NCBI RefSeq assembly: GCF_003050965.1 | Contig: NZ_QAOU01000011.1 | Location: 28,374-92,373, forward strand | Length of the DNA: 64,000 bases | Reading direction: 5' to 3' | DNA from: Nitrosospira sp. Nsp2 | Lineage (GTDB): Bacteria; Pseudomonadota; Gammaproteobacteria; Burkholderiales; Nitrosomonadaceae | Shown: positions 33,698-42,982 of the stretch, piece after piece | How positions within the stretch are numbered: the first letter of the stretch is position 1 | How the letters are laid out: the number at the start of each line of letters is the position of its first letter | The notes under the pieces: model-generated | What the model was told of the DNA's origin: nothing | The model's input: only the letters and a program-made list of their open reading frames with translations | Database searches by the model: none | Translations under genes and position numbers: made by a program

Positions 33698-34531
33698 TCA
33701 GGGTTTGCCCACCTGTGCTTCCACCAGTGTATTCAACACCCATCCCGCTCGTCCATCGGCTGTCATCACGTACAGCCAATCGCCGCGATAGGCCTCCGCG
33801 ATCATGAGTGCATCCCGTTTTAACGTCGTGACCAAGGGGGCGCTTAAGCCCGGCTTCTGCCGCAGATTGCTGTTGCTGGTTGTACGCAGCGGAATGGGAA
33901 CCTGCAACGATACCGTGAGCTGATCCGAAGTTTTGCGCGTGCGGTTGTTCGTTACCATATCGATATACTCACGAGCCTGCGCAGCGTGATCCATCGCGGA
34001 GGCATAGTTCTCCTCCGCATAGGAGGTGGTAGCGGCGTTGAGGAGCCGCTGTGCCTGCGTTTGCAAAATCTCCTCGGACCCTGCCATAGGGGACGATTTC
34101 AGATTCCCCATCATCATTTCAACTTCCGCAATAGCCGAGGCGGCGGCAGGGCGCGTAGCCAAACGCCGGAGCTTGACCTGGGCCTGAGCGGCCAGACTGC
34201 TTGTTTCCTGCAATGTCTTGGCCTGATCCTGCTGCCTGGCCTGCTGACTGCGGATCTGCGCATCTTTCTCTGTCAGCACCTTCTGCAAGCGTTCAATTTC
34301 TTGCTGCTGCGCGTCTTTTTCAGCTTCGAGCTTTTCAAGTTCAATTTCGCACTGTACCTTCGCCCGTGCTTCGGGAACGGCAGCCACGGTCTCGGGCTCA
34401 GGCTCGGGAATGCTTGATTTAATAGGAATACCGCACCCCGCAATGTTCAAACCCAGTAGCAAAAGAAATATCCCTTCTCCGATATGCCGCAGCTTTGCAA
34501 TCGCCACCTTGCGCTGGTTCCAAAATCCCAT
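33698..34531 (-). CDS. SH3-domain lipoprotein with coiled coil
   Basis: A 277-residue predicted lipoprotein. The ATG at 34531 precedes a hydrophobic stretch ending in the lipobox LNIAGCG (Cys about residue 33). It then has a Pro/Glu-rich linker and a Glu/Gln/Lys-rich coiled coil of about 70 residues (CEIELEKLEAEKDAQQQEIERLQ). A helical segment (AATTSYAEENYASAMDHAAQAREYI) follows, and the C-terminal 60 residues look like an SH3b domain (LRQKPGLSAPLVTTLKRDALMIAEAYRGDWLYVMTADGRAGWV). I would expect it in the inner leaflet of the outer membrane or at peptidoglycan. The residue after the lipobox Cys is Gly. No assigned function. Confidence 0.85.
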   Translation of the reverse strand: MGFWNQRKVAIAKLRHIGEGIFLLLLGLNIAGCGIPIKSSIPEPEPETVAAVPEARAKVQCEIELEKLEAEKDAQQQEIERLQKVLTEKDAQIRSQQARQQDQAKTLQETSSLAAQAQVKLRRLATRPAAASAIAEVEMMMGNLKSSPMAGSEEILQTQAQRLLNAATTSYAEENYASAMDHAAQAREYIDMVTNNRTRKTSDQLTVSLQVPIPLRTTSNSNLRQKPGLSAPLVTTLKRDALMIAEAYRGDWLYVMTADGRAGWVLNTLVEAQVGKP

Positions 34532-34730
34532 TGACTTGCTTATCTCCCGATCTTGACGATCCTGCCGTTTACTATACGGCCGTCCCACGTGAATATGGAA
34601 TGCATTTTTGCCCGATGATATAAATCGTGGAACGCGATCTGAAATCCCTCAATTGGTGCGGCCATTGCCTGGGGAAGCTCTGGAGCCAGAAATTACGGCG
34701 GCAATAGGGATACTTGAGTGCGCCTCTACT

Positions 34731-35951
34731 TTAGCCAGGATTACTGGCCACTGGAATCACCCTGCCGGCAGCGAGCTTGGCTCGCTCCCTCGCCTCTACG
34801 GTGTCGATTCCGTTCGCCAGTGCCACACCCATGCGGCGCTTGGAAAATGACTCGGGCTTGCCGAACAGTCGCAAGTCGCTCCGCGGCACGCGCAGTGCTT
34901 CGTCCACACCCGTGAAGGCAATCGCCGGCTCGTTCATCTGTCCATAAATTACGGCGCTTGCGCCCGGCTCCCGTAGGCCCGCATTCACTGGCAGCCCAAG
35001 TATGGCACGCGCGTGGAGCTCGAATTCGCTCTGAACCTGGCTGCACATCGTTACCATGCCGGTATCATGCGGACGCGGACTAACCTCGCTAAACCATACG
35101 TGTTCGCCCTTTACAAATAGCTCCACCCCGAAGACCCCCAATCCGCCGAGATTACCGGTAACCTTTCCGGCGATCTCACGCGCTCGCCGCAACGCGAGTA
35201 GGGGCATCGGCTGCGGCTGCCAGCTTTCCACGTAATCACCGTCTATCTGAACATGACCGATCGGTTCGCAATAATGCGTTTCCACTTCGCCGCTGGCATC
35301 CATGGCGCGTACTGTAAGTAGTGTTATCTCGTATTCAAAAGGAATAAAACCCTCAACAATGACTCGCCCCTGGTTTACCCTGCCGCCGCTCACGGCATAG
35401 TTCCAGGCTGCTTCGACCTGTTCCGGGCCATTGACAGTCGACTGACCTTTACCCGATGAAGACATCACCGGCTTTACAATGCAGGGGTACCCGATGCCAG
35501 CTTCTGTTGCCGCCCGCAGTTCTTCCAGGCTGCGGGCGAAAACATAGGGTGAAGTGGGCAAGCCTAATACCTCCGCCGCGAGGCGGCGGATCCCTTCGCG
35601 ATTCATGGTAAGCTGCGCAGCGCGCGCCGTTGGGATGACGCGCGCAATTCCCAGGCGCTCGATTTCCATCAGGGCGCTGGTGTCCAGTGCTTCGATCTCT
35701 GGCACTATGATTTGCGGTCGCTCACGCTCCACTAACTCCCGCAGTGCCGCCCCGTCCGCCATGTTAATGACGTGTGCGCGATGCGCCACCTGCTGCCCGG
35801 GAGCGTTTCCATACCGATCAACAGCAATTGTTTCTATGCCCAGGCGTTGCAACGCGATGATGACTTCTTTGCCGAGTTCGCCGCTACCGAGCAACATTAC
35901 CCTTGTAGCAGAGGTACTGAGAGGCGTGCCAATATTGAGAGGGTTGACCAT
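34731..35951 (-). CDS. purT: formate-dependent phosphoribosylglycinamide formyltransferase 2
   Basis: ATP-grasp enzyme that uses formate to make formyl-GAR in purine synthesis, bypassing the folate-dependent PurN. The protein has 406 residues. The N-terminal substrate region [20 protein letters not shown], the ATP-grasp loop [12 protein letters not shown] and the metal/nucleotide motif [11 protein letters not shown] ... [13 protein letters not shown] are present. It lies about 200 bases after the SH3 lipoprotein start on the same strand, so the two may share a transcript but the spacing is loose. Confidence 0.95.
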   Translation of the reverse strand: MVNPLNIGTPLSTSATRVMLLGSGELGKEVIIALQRLGIETIAVDRYGNAPGQQVAHRAHVINMADGAALRELVERERPQIIVPEIEALDTSALMEIERLGIARVIPTARAAQLTMNREGIRRLAAEVLGLPTSPYVFARSLEELRAATEAGIGYPCIVKPVMSSSGKGQSTVNGPEQVEAAWNYAVSGGRVNQGRVIVEGFIPFEYEITLLTVRAMDASGEVETHYCEPIGHVQIDGDYVESWQPQPMPLLALRRAREIAGKVTGNLGGLGVFGVELFVKGEHVWFSEVSPRPHDTGMVTMCSQVQSEFELHARAILGLPVNAGLREPGASAVIYGQMNEPAIAFTGVDEALRVPRSDLRLFGKPESFSKRRMGVALANGIDTVEARERAKLAAGRVIPVASNPG

Positions 35952-36314
35952 AAGATAGGCTGATTCGGCAGCTCACTTCAAGCGATACTTTAAAAACGCA
36001 AGTGAGATTATATCTTCTGGCAACGGATTAGGTAATTCAATTCATCCCAACCCATGGGTTTCCGGAATTCGATATGGAAGTGCTTGGCGATTACTGGCAG
36101 AATACTGAGCCGGGGAAACATCCCCTTTCGGGGCCATATGTCGGAACCCTTACCCTGGTTCACCGGCAACGGCCCATCCGATATTTCCCGCAGAGTTGCG
36201 GCATGGGTCTATTCCGTTCCGGTCTTCCGGTCAACTGATTAAATCCGGTCCTGAATCATCTTAATCTTCTTTGCTCTGCTCGAAAATGGCTGGCTATAAA
36301 CAAGTAAAAAATAT
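35952..36314. other. intergenic region between divergent purT and serB
   Basis: 363 bases that must hold promoters for purT (minus) and serB (plus). An open frame of 62 codons at 36054-36242 has no recognisable protein character. I see no riboswitch (no guanine or PurR-type signal that I can support). Confidence 0.4.
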
Positions 36315-37145
36315 ATGAACCTAATCATCCAAGGAATGGAAGTCGAAAACAGTGACCTGCGCGAATTGGCGAAACTCGCGGGTGCGAACCATATCGAACG
36401 CATCACCGGCGAGGCTTTTCGGCTGAGAAACGCAAGCCGGCGGGAGCATATTTCCGAATACTGTGCCGAAGCGGAACTCGATTTCGCTTTCGTGGAACCA
36501 ACGGTTCAGCTGAAAGACTTTGGCCTGGTGGCAATGGACATGGACTCGACCCTGCTGGCGATCGAATCCATTGATGAAATAGCCGATATGCAAGGTGTAA
36601 AAGCGCAAGTGGCGGAAATTACACAGAGGACAATGCGAGGTGAAATTGTCTTCGCTGAAAGTTTGCGGCAGCGGACGGCGCTGCTGCAAGGCGTGGAACA
36701 GGAGGCGCTTCAATACGTTTACGATAACCGCGTCCGATTAAGCCCTGGCGCGGAAAAGATGCTCCAGCGCATGAAGTCCGCAGGACTCAAAACAATGGTC
36801 ATTTCCGGAGGGTTCACCTTTTTTACTGACCGGATAAAATCCCGACTGGATTTCGATTACGCCGCCGCGAATACGCTTGATGTCCAGAATGGCAAACTGA
36901 CAGGCAAAGTGTTAGGGGAAATCATTGGGGAACATGGAAAAGCGGAAGTGTTGAATAAAGTGCGGGAAGAACTCGGATTGAAACGCGAACAAATCATTGC
37001 CATAGGTGACGGCGCCAACGACCTTAAAATGATGGATGCGGCCGGCGTCAGTGTTGCGTACCATGCGAAGCCCGTTGTCCAGGCGAAGGCAACATATGCG
37101 ATAAATCACGTCGGCCTGGACGGGATAATTAATTTGTTCGAATAG
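36315..37145 (+). CDS. serB: phosphoserine phosphatase
   Basis: HAD-superfamily phosphatase that makes L-serine from phosphoserine, last step of the phosphorylated serine pathway. The HAD nucleophile motif DMDST is at residues 75-79, with SGGFT and GDGANDLKMM as motifs II/III and IV. The N-terminal 70 residues resemble the short regulatory part in betaproteobacterial SerB. The 276-residue length is normal. No clear Shine-Dalgarno precedes the ATG. It is convergent with the TonB receptor gene. Confidence 0.95.
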   Translation: MNLIIQGMEVENSDLRELAKLAGANHIERITGEAFRLRNASRREHISEYCAEAELDFAFVEPTVQLKDFGLVAMDMDSTLLAIESIDEIADMQGVKAQVAEITQRTMRGEIVFAESLRQRTALLQGVEQEALQYVYDNRVRLSPGAEKMLQRMKSAGLKTMVISGGFTFFTDRIKSRLDFDYAAANTLDVQNGKLTGKVLGEIIGEHGKAEVLNKVREELGLKREQIIAIGDGANDLKMMDAAGVSVAYHAKPVVQAKATYAINHVGLDGIINLFE

Positions 37146-37205
37146 ATTGCACTTTCGCGATAGACCCCGATCCACGACGGGACGATATGAAGCGCGCCAA
37201 CTAGG

Positions 37206-39842
37206 TCAATAGCTGAATGCGGCCTCTACCAGATAGGTACGTTGCGGATAAGGATGGAAAACGAAAGCCTTGTCATTGTTTAGATTGCTAATGCCAAACG
37301 AAAACCGGCTTTTCAGGCCATTCTGGAATCTATGCCGGTAGCTGGTTTTAAAGTCCATGAAAAAGAAATCACTTTGGGCGCCGAATACATTGTTTACACG
37401 GTCCCGATTATCCAGATCGTTGAACGAATCGCTGGTGTAACGCCCGGAAAGCGAAATATCCCAGGCTTCCGTAGCATTATAAGTGGCAAAGAAATTTGCA
37501 CGCCAGTGGGGTAAGCGAATACGCTGTTTACCGGTAAGATTAAAACTGTCCGGGCCGGGTTGACCCTGGAGCGGTAATGGATGGTTAGGTGCCGTGAAGT
37601 CGACCAACGGCCCCTTGTCCACTTTCGCATTCATCCATGTACCGTTGAACATGAAATCGAATTTCGAGCCAAGGATGCGGCGCTGGTCAAAGATAAGCTC
37701 AACGCCGGTAGTGCTCGTCTGATCAATATTCTGGAATGCGCTGGTTGTGAGTACACCTGAAACCGTTTGTACTTGCTGGATAGCATCCTTTATATCGTCG
37801 CGAAAAGCATTCACACGAATGTAGCCCTTGGGCAACCCGTATTCAATCATGAAGTTGTGATGGACGCCATTCTCGGGCTTGAGCAGCGCATTGGCGGTAA
37901 GAATACTCGTGGGCGAACTGAGCGATTGATAAAGCTCGGCAATCACCGGAAAACGATGCGCCCGGCCGAACGAATAGCGGTATTTCCATTGTCCCGGCTC
38001 ATAACCCAAAGAGACCTTGGGTGAAAGTGCCGATTCGTCACGGTCAGGCACTGGAGTGCTTCCAACAACCCCTTTGGTGGCGGCCCACCATTCCTGACGC
38101 ACGCCTACCGTAACATCCCAACCCGGCAAGAAACGGAAGGCCGATTGAGCAAACATTGCATGCGTTGAAGTCTGACCATCGTTATTTCTGCCTGGTTGTA
38201 ATGCTCCGCGAGTCAGGGTGGCATAATCAAGCAAGGAATATTGGCGGAAACTCAAGTTGTATTGGTCAAAGTGGTATCCGGCCATGAACGATACCTTTTC
38301 ATTTCCAAGCAATACCGGCGCGCTCAGCTTGAGATCGTAGTTTAGCCAACTGAATTTCTTGAAGTCCTGAAGCTGTCCCGCGCCGGTATTGCCCGGATCG
38401 CTGGCATTGAAAAAGGCTGAGGCGCGGATATCCTTGAGGACATCGAAATGGCTGATGGTGGTATCGATATTCCAGTTGGGGGTCAGCGCGCCACGAAGTT
38501 GCAGGCCAAGATTGAGCGTTTCGCGCTTATCCTGGCTTCCCCCAAGCCCCCGCTGCACAACATCGAACCGGGTACCGCCCAGGGAAGCGTCACCCGGCGC
38601 GCAACAAGGTATTGCCGGCCCTCCCCAGTAAGGGGCGCCAGTTGTGGTGCCGGCCAAGTAGTTCTGCGGGCGGTTTTGGTTGCGTGTCCGGTCCTCGTAA
38701 GCCACCGTAAAAATAGCCTGAAGATCGGCCGTAATGTCATAACCGAATTTACCCTTGAACAGGTGTGTATTCACCTTCTCGGGGCCGGTATCGCCATAAA
38801 TAATGCTTGGCGTGCCGCGCGTATCGGGCGTTCGGATGCCGCCCGTCACCGGCACCGGTGATCCCGTCGGATCATTAGACAAACCAGTGTTATCGATGAA
38901 ATAAGACTGTGGGTGCCCTTGGGCTTCGAGGCGATTGTAGGCCAGGAATACCGTAAACTGATCCTTGATCCGATTGCCATAGGATACATATTGCCGGTCG
39001 CCGATGAATGTTCCTTTATCCGGTCCATAGAGCTTATAGGGTTGAATAAAGAGGCTGCTCTCGACGTAGAACTCCTGCTTGCGCGGCATACGCGTCTTTA
39101 TGTTCACCACCCCCCCGATGGAGTTACCGCTATACTCGGCCGAGAAGGGTCCGTAAACAATGTCAACGGAATCGATTTCATTTGGGCCGACCATTGACCA
39201 ACGCGGGGCGCCATTGAAGGACGCCTGCAGGAAGTTATGCAATGGCAACCCATCTGCATAAACCATGTTGCGGGCTGTCGAGAACATGTCGGCCCCGCGG
39301 ATACCCAGAACTCCGTTCGGATCGCCGACGTAGCGCTGGCGGATTTGCAAGCTCGGCATGTACTTCAACACCTCTTCCGTGGTCTGGGCATTCTGGCGCT
39401 CGATCTGCGCCCTGGTCACTCGGACAGAAGGTGAGGTGTAATGTGAATCCTTTTCAGTCTCCCCGGTAACAACCATTTCCTTGAATACCGTTTCTTTCAC
39501 CTCCGCAGGAGGCTGCTTGGCAGGTTTTGCATCTGAGCCCTTGGTTGAATCGGCGGGCGCTGGCGCTCCTTGCACGTCCATACCCGGAGGCGAAACAGGC
39601 GGAGCTTTTGGTTCGGCCAATTGACTCAGATTCCAGCTCGATGAGGTACTTGTGTTCGGCTGGGCGCTTTGCCCACCGACACTGGAACTAGACTGGGGTA
39701 CTGCGCTGATCCGTCCTTCCGTGCCGGCAGAACTTATAAGATTCTTTTCTGTTGAAGTGTTTTTTGGTTGCCCGGGTTCGTCAGCCGCGAAGGCTGAAGA
39801 CGTCGATAGCAAGCTCGCGAAGGCGAGAGCAATAGGTTTCAT
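37206..39842 (-). CDS. TonB-dependent outer-membrane receptor with long low-complexity N-terminus
   Basis: An 878-residue outer-membrane transporter. After a signal peptide ending at AFAA (about residue 20), about 100 residues of Ser/Pro/Ala/Gln-rich sequence precede the TonB box region (EMVVTGETEK) and plug domain (RVTRAQIERQNAQTTEEVLKYMPSL ... YGPFSAEYSGNSIGGVVNI). The rest is a 22-strand barrel ending in aromatic Phe-Ser-Tyr. A loop carries adjacent cysteines (residues 413-414, IPCCAPG). It is downstream of the BNR-repeat gene, 100 bases after it, on the same strand. Ligand not deducible; the Cys pairs in both proteins make a metal or metal chelate a reasonable guess. Confidence 0.9.
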   Translation of the reverse strand: MKPIALAFASLLSTSSAFAADEPGQPKNTSTEKNLISSAGTEGRISAVPQSSSSVGGQSAQPNTSTSSSWNLSQLAEPKAPPVSPPGMDVQGAPAPADSTKGSDAKPAKQPPAEVKETVFKEMVVTGETEKDSHYTSPSVRVTRAQIERQNAQTTEEVLKYMPSLQIRQRYVGDPNGVLGIRGADMFSTARNMVYADGLPLHNFLQASFNGAPRWSMVGPNEIDSVDIVYGPFSAEYSGNSIGGVVNIKTRMPRKQEFYVESSLFIQPYKLYGPDKGTFIGDRQYVSYGNRIKDQFTVFLAYNRLEAQGHPQSYFIDNTGLSNDPTGSPVPVTGGIRTPDTRGTPSIIYGDTGPEKVNTHLFKGKFGYDITADLQAIFTVAYEDRTRNQNRPQNYLAGTTTGAPYWGGPAIPCCAPGDASLGGTRFDVVQRGLGGSQDKRETLNLGLQLRGALTPNWNIDTTISHFDVLKDIRASAFFNASDPGNTGAGQLQDFKKFSWLNYDLKLSAPVLLGNEKVSFMAGYHFDQYNLSFRQYSLLDYATLTRGALQPGRNNDGQTSTHAMFAQSAFRFLPGWDVTVGVRQEWWAATKGVVGSTPVPDRDESALSPKVSLGYEPGQWKYRYSFGRAHRFPVIAELYQSLSSPTSILTANALLKPENGVHHNFMIEYGLPKGYIRVNAFRDDIKDAIQQVQTVSGVLTTSAFQNIDQTSTTGVELIFDQRRILGSKFDFMFNGTWMNAKVDKGPLVDFTAPNHPLPLQGQPGPDSFNLTGKQRIRLPHWRANFFATYNATEAWDISLSGRYTSDSFNDLDNRDRVNNVFGAQSDFFFMDFKTSYRHRFQNGLKSRFSFGISNLNNDKAFVFHPYPQRTYLVEAAFSY

Positions 39843-39942
39843 TTTCGTATTTTTTGTTTTCTAGCCCGGCCTTACCGACAAGACCAGGCGGACCCATATT
39901 GAAGTGAATAATCAACTCCGCAGCTACAGAGCATTTAACGGG

Positions 39943-41163
39943 TCAACTGGAGCGTCGCGCAGTAACTCGCTCGATCGGCAGGATACGCAACCCTTCTTTC
40001 GCTGTGTTCCATACTATCAAGACCTTCTTGCCATCCATCAGCGGGACGGGATAGTCTGTCGTTCCGGCGGATTCCATCAGGCGGAGGGGTTCGCTCCATG
40101 ATGCGCCGCCATCGTGCGAAGACATCATCTGGACTGAATAGGATTGTCCATCAAACTCGCGCCACGTAAGAAGAACGGTTCTATCCGCAGTGGCCACCGC
40201 CGCATGGTTAGGTTGTGCTGCGGGATTTCCGACCGGCATGGGCTTTGATTCCCAATCGCCGCTAATACGCTTGTAGAACAACCCTTGACGCGCCGTGCCG
40301 TTGGTAAACCAGACTAGATGGATTTGCCCCTGGCGATCTGCAGCGATGCTTGCCCCGTTGTGGGGGCATGCATCAATTCGCCAGTCGTCATCCGTGGCAC
40401 GTCGTACGCCGCCTTTATCCAGATTCGCGACGGCGAAATCGCGCGTATTGGTACCGAAAATATGCCGCCATAAGACCACGGGTCCCTCCCTGGTCCAGGC
40501 AAGCGAAGTGCGGCAACATTCACAGGTATGCTCCTGAAATTTGCGGTTCGCACGAAAAGTTGCACCATTGTCGAACGATTGCGCCGTGTAGATCGAGACG
40601 CCCGAAAACTCCTCATTCCTTTCATTCGCCGCGTCCCGGTCACGTCTATCCAGCCATGCGACTATCACCCTGCCCTCGCCGTCGATTGCGAGCGAATCGA
40701 AACGATGGCTGGTGATACGCCCATCGTCGTTCAAAGTCATCGGTTGTGTAAAAGTTCGCCCTGAGTCTTTCGAGTGCGCGAAACGCACGTTGCCCGCATA
40801 TTTCTGCGGTAGCGACTGTACCCAGGTCAAAAGTACGGTGCCATCACGCGCAACCGCGATTTTTGGACGGCTTTCCCCATCCGCCGAGATATTTTCCGGC
40901 TCGGGCGTGATCACAACCGGGACGGAAAAATTTATTCCATTATCATCCGACCACGAAACCAACAGGCGCTGGTTCTCAACCCTAGCAAGCCAGAGTCGCC
41001 CGTTTTGATCCAAGGTGGCGCCCACCGCGATGGTTGGCTTTGGGGGACGGACGACGTTTTCGAGGCTTTTCTCAGAGGCTGGATCTGGATGATCAGCGAA
41101 CGAGATAGTCGGTACAATTGCTGCGGCACCCAGAAAAAAAAGCCCTATAGCGCGCGGACACAT
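39943..41163 (-). CDS. secreted BNR-repeat (sialidase-fold) protein
   Basis: A 406-residue exported beta-propeller protein. I choose ATG 41163 (MCPRAIGLFFLG), with AGGAAG at a six-base spacing; ATG 41169 is possible. The signal peptide ends near SFA-DH. At least four Asp-box motifs (S-x-D-x-G-x-x-[FW]) are visible: SWSDDNGINF, SKDSGRTF, SFDNGATF and SHDGGASW. A CECC motif at residues 214-217 (HTCECCRTS) lies in the middle and is unusual for a sialidase. True sialidase activity is doubtful: I cannot identify the Arg triad. It lies upstream of a TonB receptor gene on the same strand. Confidence 0.82.
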   Translation of the reverse strand: MCPRAIGLFFLGAAAIVPTISFADHPDPASEKSLENVVRPPKPTIAVGATLDQNGRLWLARVENQRLLVSWSDDNGINFSVPVVITPEPENISADGESRPKIAVARDGTVLLTWVQSLPQKYAGNVRFAHSKDSGRTFTQPMTLNDDGRITSHRFDSLAIDGEGRVIVAWLDRRDRDAANERNEEFSGVSIYTAQSFDNGATFRANRKFQEHTCECCRTSLAWTREGPVVLWRHIFGTNTRDFAVANLDKGGVRRATDDDWRIDACPHNGASIAADRQGQIHLVWFTNGTARQGLFYKRISGDWESKPMPVGNPAAQPNHAAVATADRTVLLTWREFDGQSYSVQMMSSHDGGASWSEPLRLMESAGTTDYPVPLMDGKKVLIVWNTAKEGLRILPIERVTARRSS

Positions 41164-41414
41164 CACCATCTTCCTCTCCCGTATAATAGCGGGACGAGAA
41201 TAATTCATTTCGTCACGCAGGGGAATGTGGCAAATTGTCGCACCCTACCGCTGCGCTGCCTGCTTATAGCGTCGCCCCGCCGCCTCCTTTTTCAATACGA
41301 GATCAACGACCGCACAACACTGCCTGTGCAAGAGCGACGGGGTGGATCGGCAAATAGAGCGGTAATTAGGCGACCCGGGCGATGGGGGCCATCCTGCCCT
41401 TGGTTGAACGCAGC

Positions 41415-42683
41415 CTAGACATCGCTGGAGTCAGGCCCGCTGGGGTCAGGTTGGCCCCGCACCAGCTTTTGTACCACCAGGCTTCCCACCATATCGCCCT
41501 CCACATTAACCATCGTCCGGAAGGTGTCCAGCAGACGATCGATGGGCAGAAGAATGGCGATAGCTTCAGCAGGCAAACCGACGGATTGAAGCACCAGGAC
41601 CATTGTCACCATACCCGCGCTAGGGATGCCCGGCGCGCCCATCGCTGCAAGCATCGCGGAAACAAACACGATCATCTGTTGCACGAAGTTGAGTTCGATG
41701 CCCGCCAAGTTGGCAATGAACAGAGCCGCGGCCGCCTCATACAAGGCGGTTCCGTCCATGTTGAGCGTTGCCCCGAGCGGCACGACGAATCCCGCGATAT
41801 CGCGTTTCACGTGCAAATGCTGTTCCACGCAACGCAGCGTGACAGGTAAAGTGGCCGAACTGGAACTGGTGGCGAAAGCCGTTATCAGCGCTTCCCGCGC
41901 GCCGCGCCAGAACTTGAGCGGTGTCATGCCCGCGACCAGATAAAGAATCAGCGGCAGTACCACCACTCCATGAAGCAATGTCGTCGCAACGACCACGACG
42001 ATAAACTCTATTAGGGTGCCAAGCAGGGCCACGTCCTGAGTAGCCGCAAGCTTTGCCAGTAGCGCCATGATACCGAGCGGCGCTAGCCGCATAATCCAAC
42101 CCACCAGCATCAGCATCAGCTCCAAAAACTCCTGTAGCAGAATGAGAATATTGGTGTAACGCTCGCCGCCAATTACCAATGCAATTCCAAGCAGAAGTGA
42201 AAAAACCACGACTGCCAGCACATTTCCCTGAGCCAGCGCTGCAACCGGGTTCTGAAACAACGTGTGCAGCAGTTGCGCAAAAAAACCGGAAAGCGGCATC
42301 TGCCCGGCTTGAACCCCCTGCATGGCGGATTGGAACATCTCAAGCTGCAGCCCCTCGCCGGGCCGGAATATATTAGCCGCTGTCAATCCGAGGATAATGG
42401 CCACCGCCATGGAGAACGCAAAAAAGCCCAGCGTCGCTTTCCATACGCGGTGCATCTGCCGGTGCATCCGCAAGTTGGCCACCCCGACCGCGATGGAACT
42501 AAACACCAGCGGAATCATTACCATCTTCAGCATATCGATAAACAGCGTGCCGACAAGTTCAGCGATATAAAGCCCGGCTTGCGCGGCTGGGGACTCTTTC
42601 TCAAGCATGGCAAGCCCTAGGCCCAGCAAAACGCCTGCAAATGCGCTGAAAAGAATCTGGGCGTTAAGTGATGTTCTTCTCAT
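41415..42683 (-). CDS. dicarboxylate/amino acid:cation symporter
   Basis: Inner-membrane transporter of the DAACS (GltP/DctA) family for glutamate, aspartate or C4-dicarboxylates with protons or sodium. I start at ATG 42683 (MRRTSLNAQILFSAF), giving 422 residues; a 68-codon upstream extension lacks family support. Characteristic sequence: Ser-rich hairpin ATSSSSATLPVT and the substrate/cation region LNMDGTALYEAAAALFIA. The substrate cannot be assigned. It is divergent from the polysaccharide genes. Confidence 0.94.
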   Translation of the reverse strand: MRRTSLNAQILFSAFAGVLLGLGLAMLEKESPAAQAGLYIAELVGTLFIDMLKMVMIPLVFSSIAVGVANLRMHRQMHRVWKATLGFFAFSMAVAIILGLTAANIFRPGEGLQLEMFQSAMQGVQAGQMPLSGFFAQLLHTLFQNPVAALAQGNVLAVVVFSLLLGIALVIGGERYTNILILLQEFLELMLMLVGWIMRLAPLGIMALLAKLAATQDVALLGTLIEFIVVVVATTLLHGVVVLPLILYLVAGMTPLKFWRGAREALITAFATSSSSATLPVTLRCVEQHLHVKRDIAGFVVPLGATLNMDGTALYEAAAALFIANLAGIELNFVQQMIVFVSAMLAAMGAPGIPSAGMVTMVLVLQSVGLPAEAIAILLPIDRLLDTFRTMVNVEGDMVGSLVVQKLVRGQPDPSGPDSSDV

Positions 42684-42971
42684 TGACGAGTTCGCCGTTA
42701 AATAAAATTTGCAGTCCGGAGTAACGATGTGGAATAAATATATGCTCGCAATCTGCCCATCAAGTAATCCCGCGCTACACCATGCGCTGTGTCGGCACGA
42801 TAGCAGACTTCCGAAACATAAAACGCCGGTAGGAAAGGTCCGAGCAAAGTACCGAGAAACAGCGACATCCGTTTCCGGATCACGCACTATAAACCGTCTT
42901 CACCCGTAACCGAAATCAGAAGCAATATGTGCTCCGGTTATTTCAGGCATGTCGGCTTGTATTTTCAACAG

Positions 42972-42977
42972 TATAAT
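42972..42977 (+). promoter_or_regulatory. -10 box immediately before WecA-like gene start
   Basis: Perfect TATAAT ending five bases before the ATG at 42983. If used, transcription starts at or within one base of the start codon, giving a leaderless mRNA; no Shine-Dalgarno precedes the ATG. The -35 position has no good hexamer, so this is tentative. Confidence 0.4.
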
Positions 42978-42982
42978 TTGAC

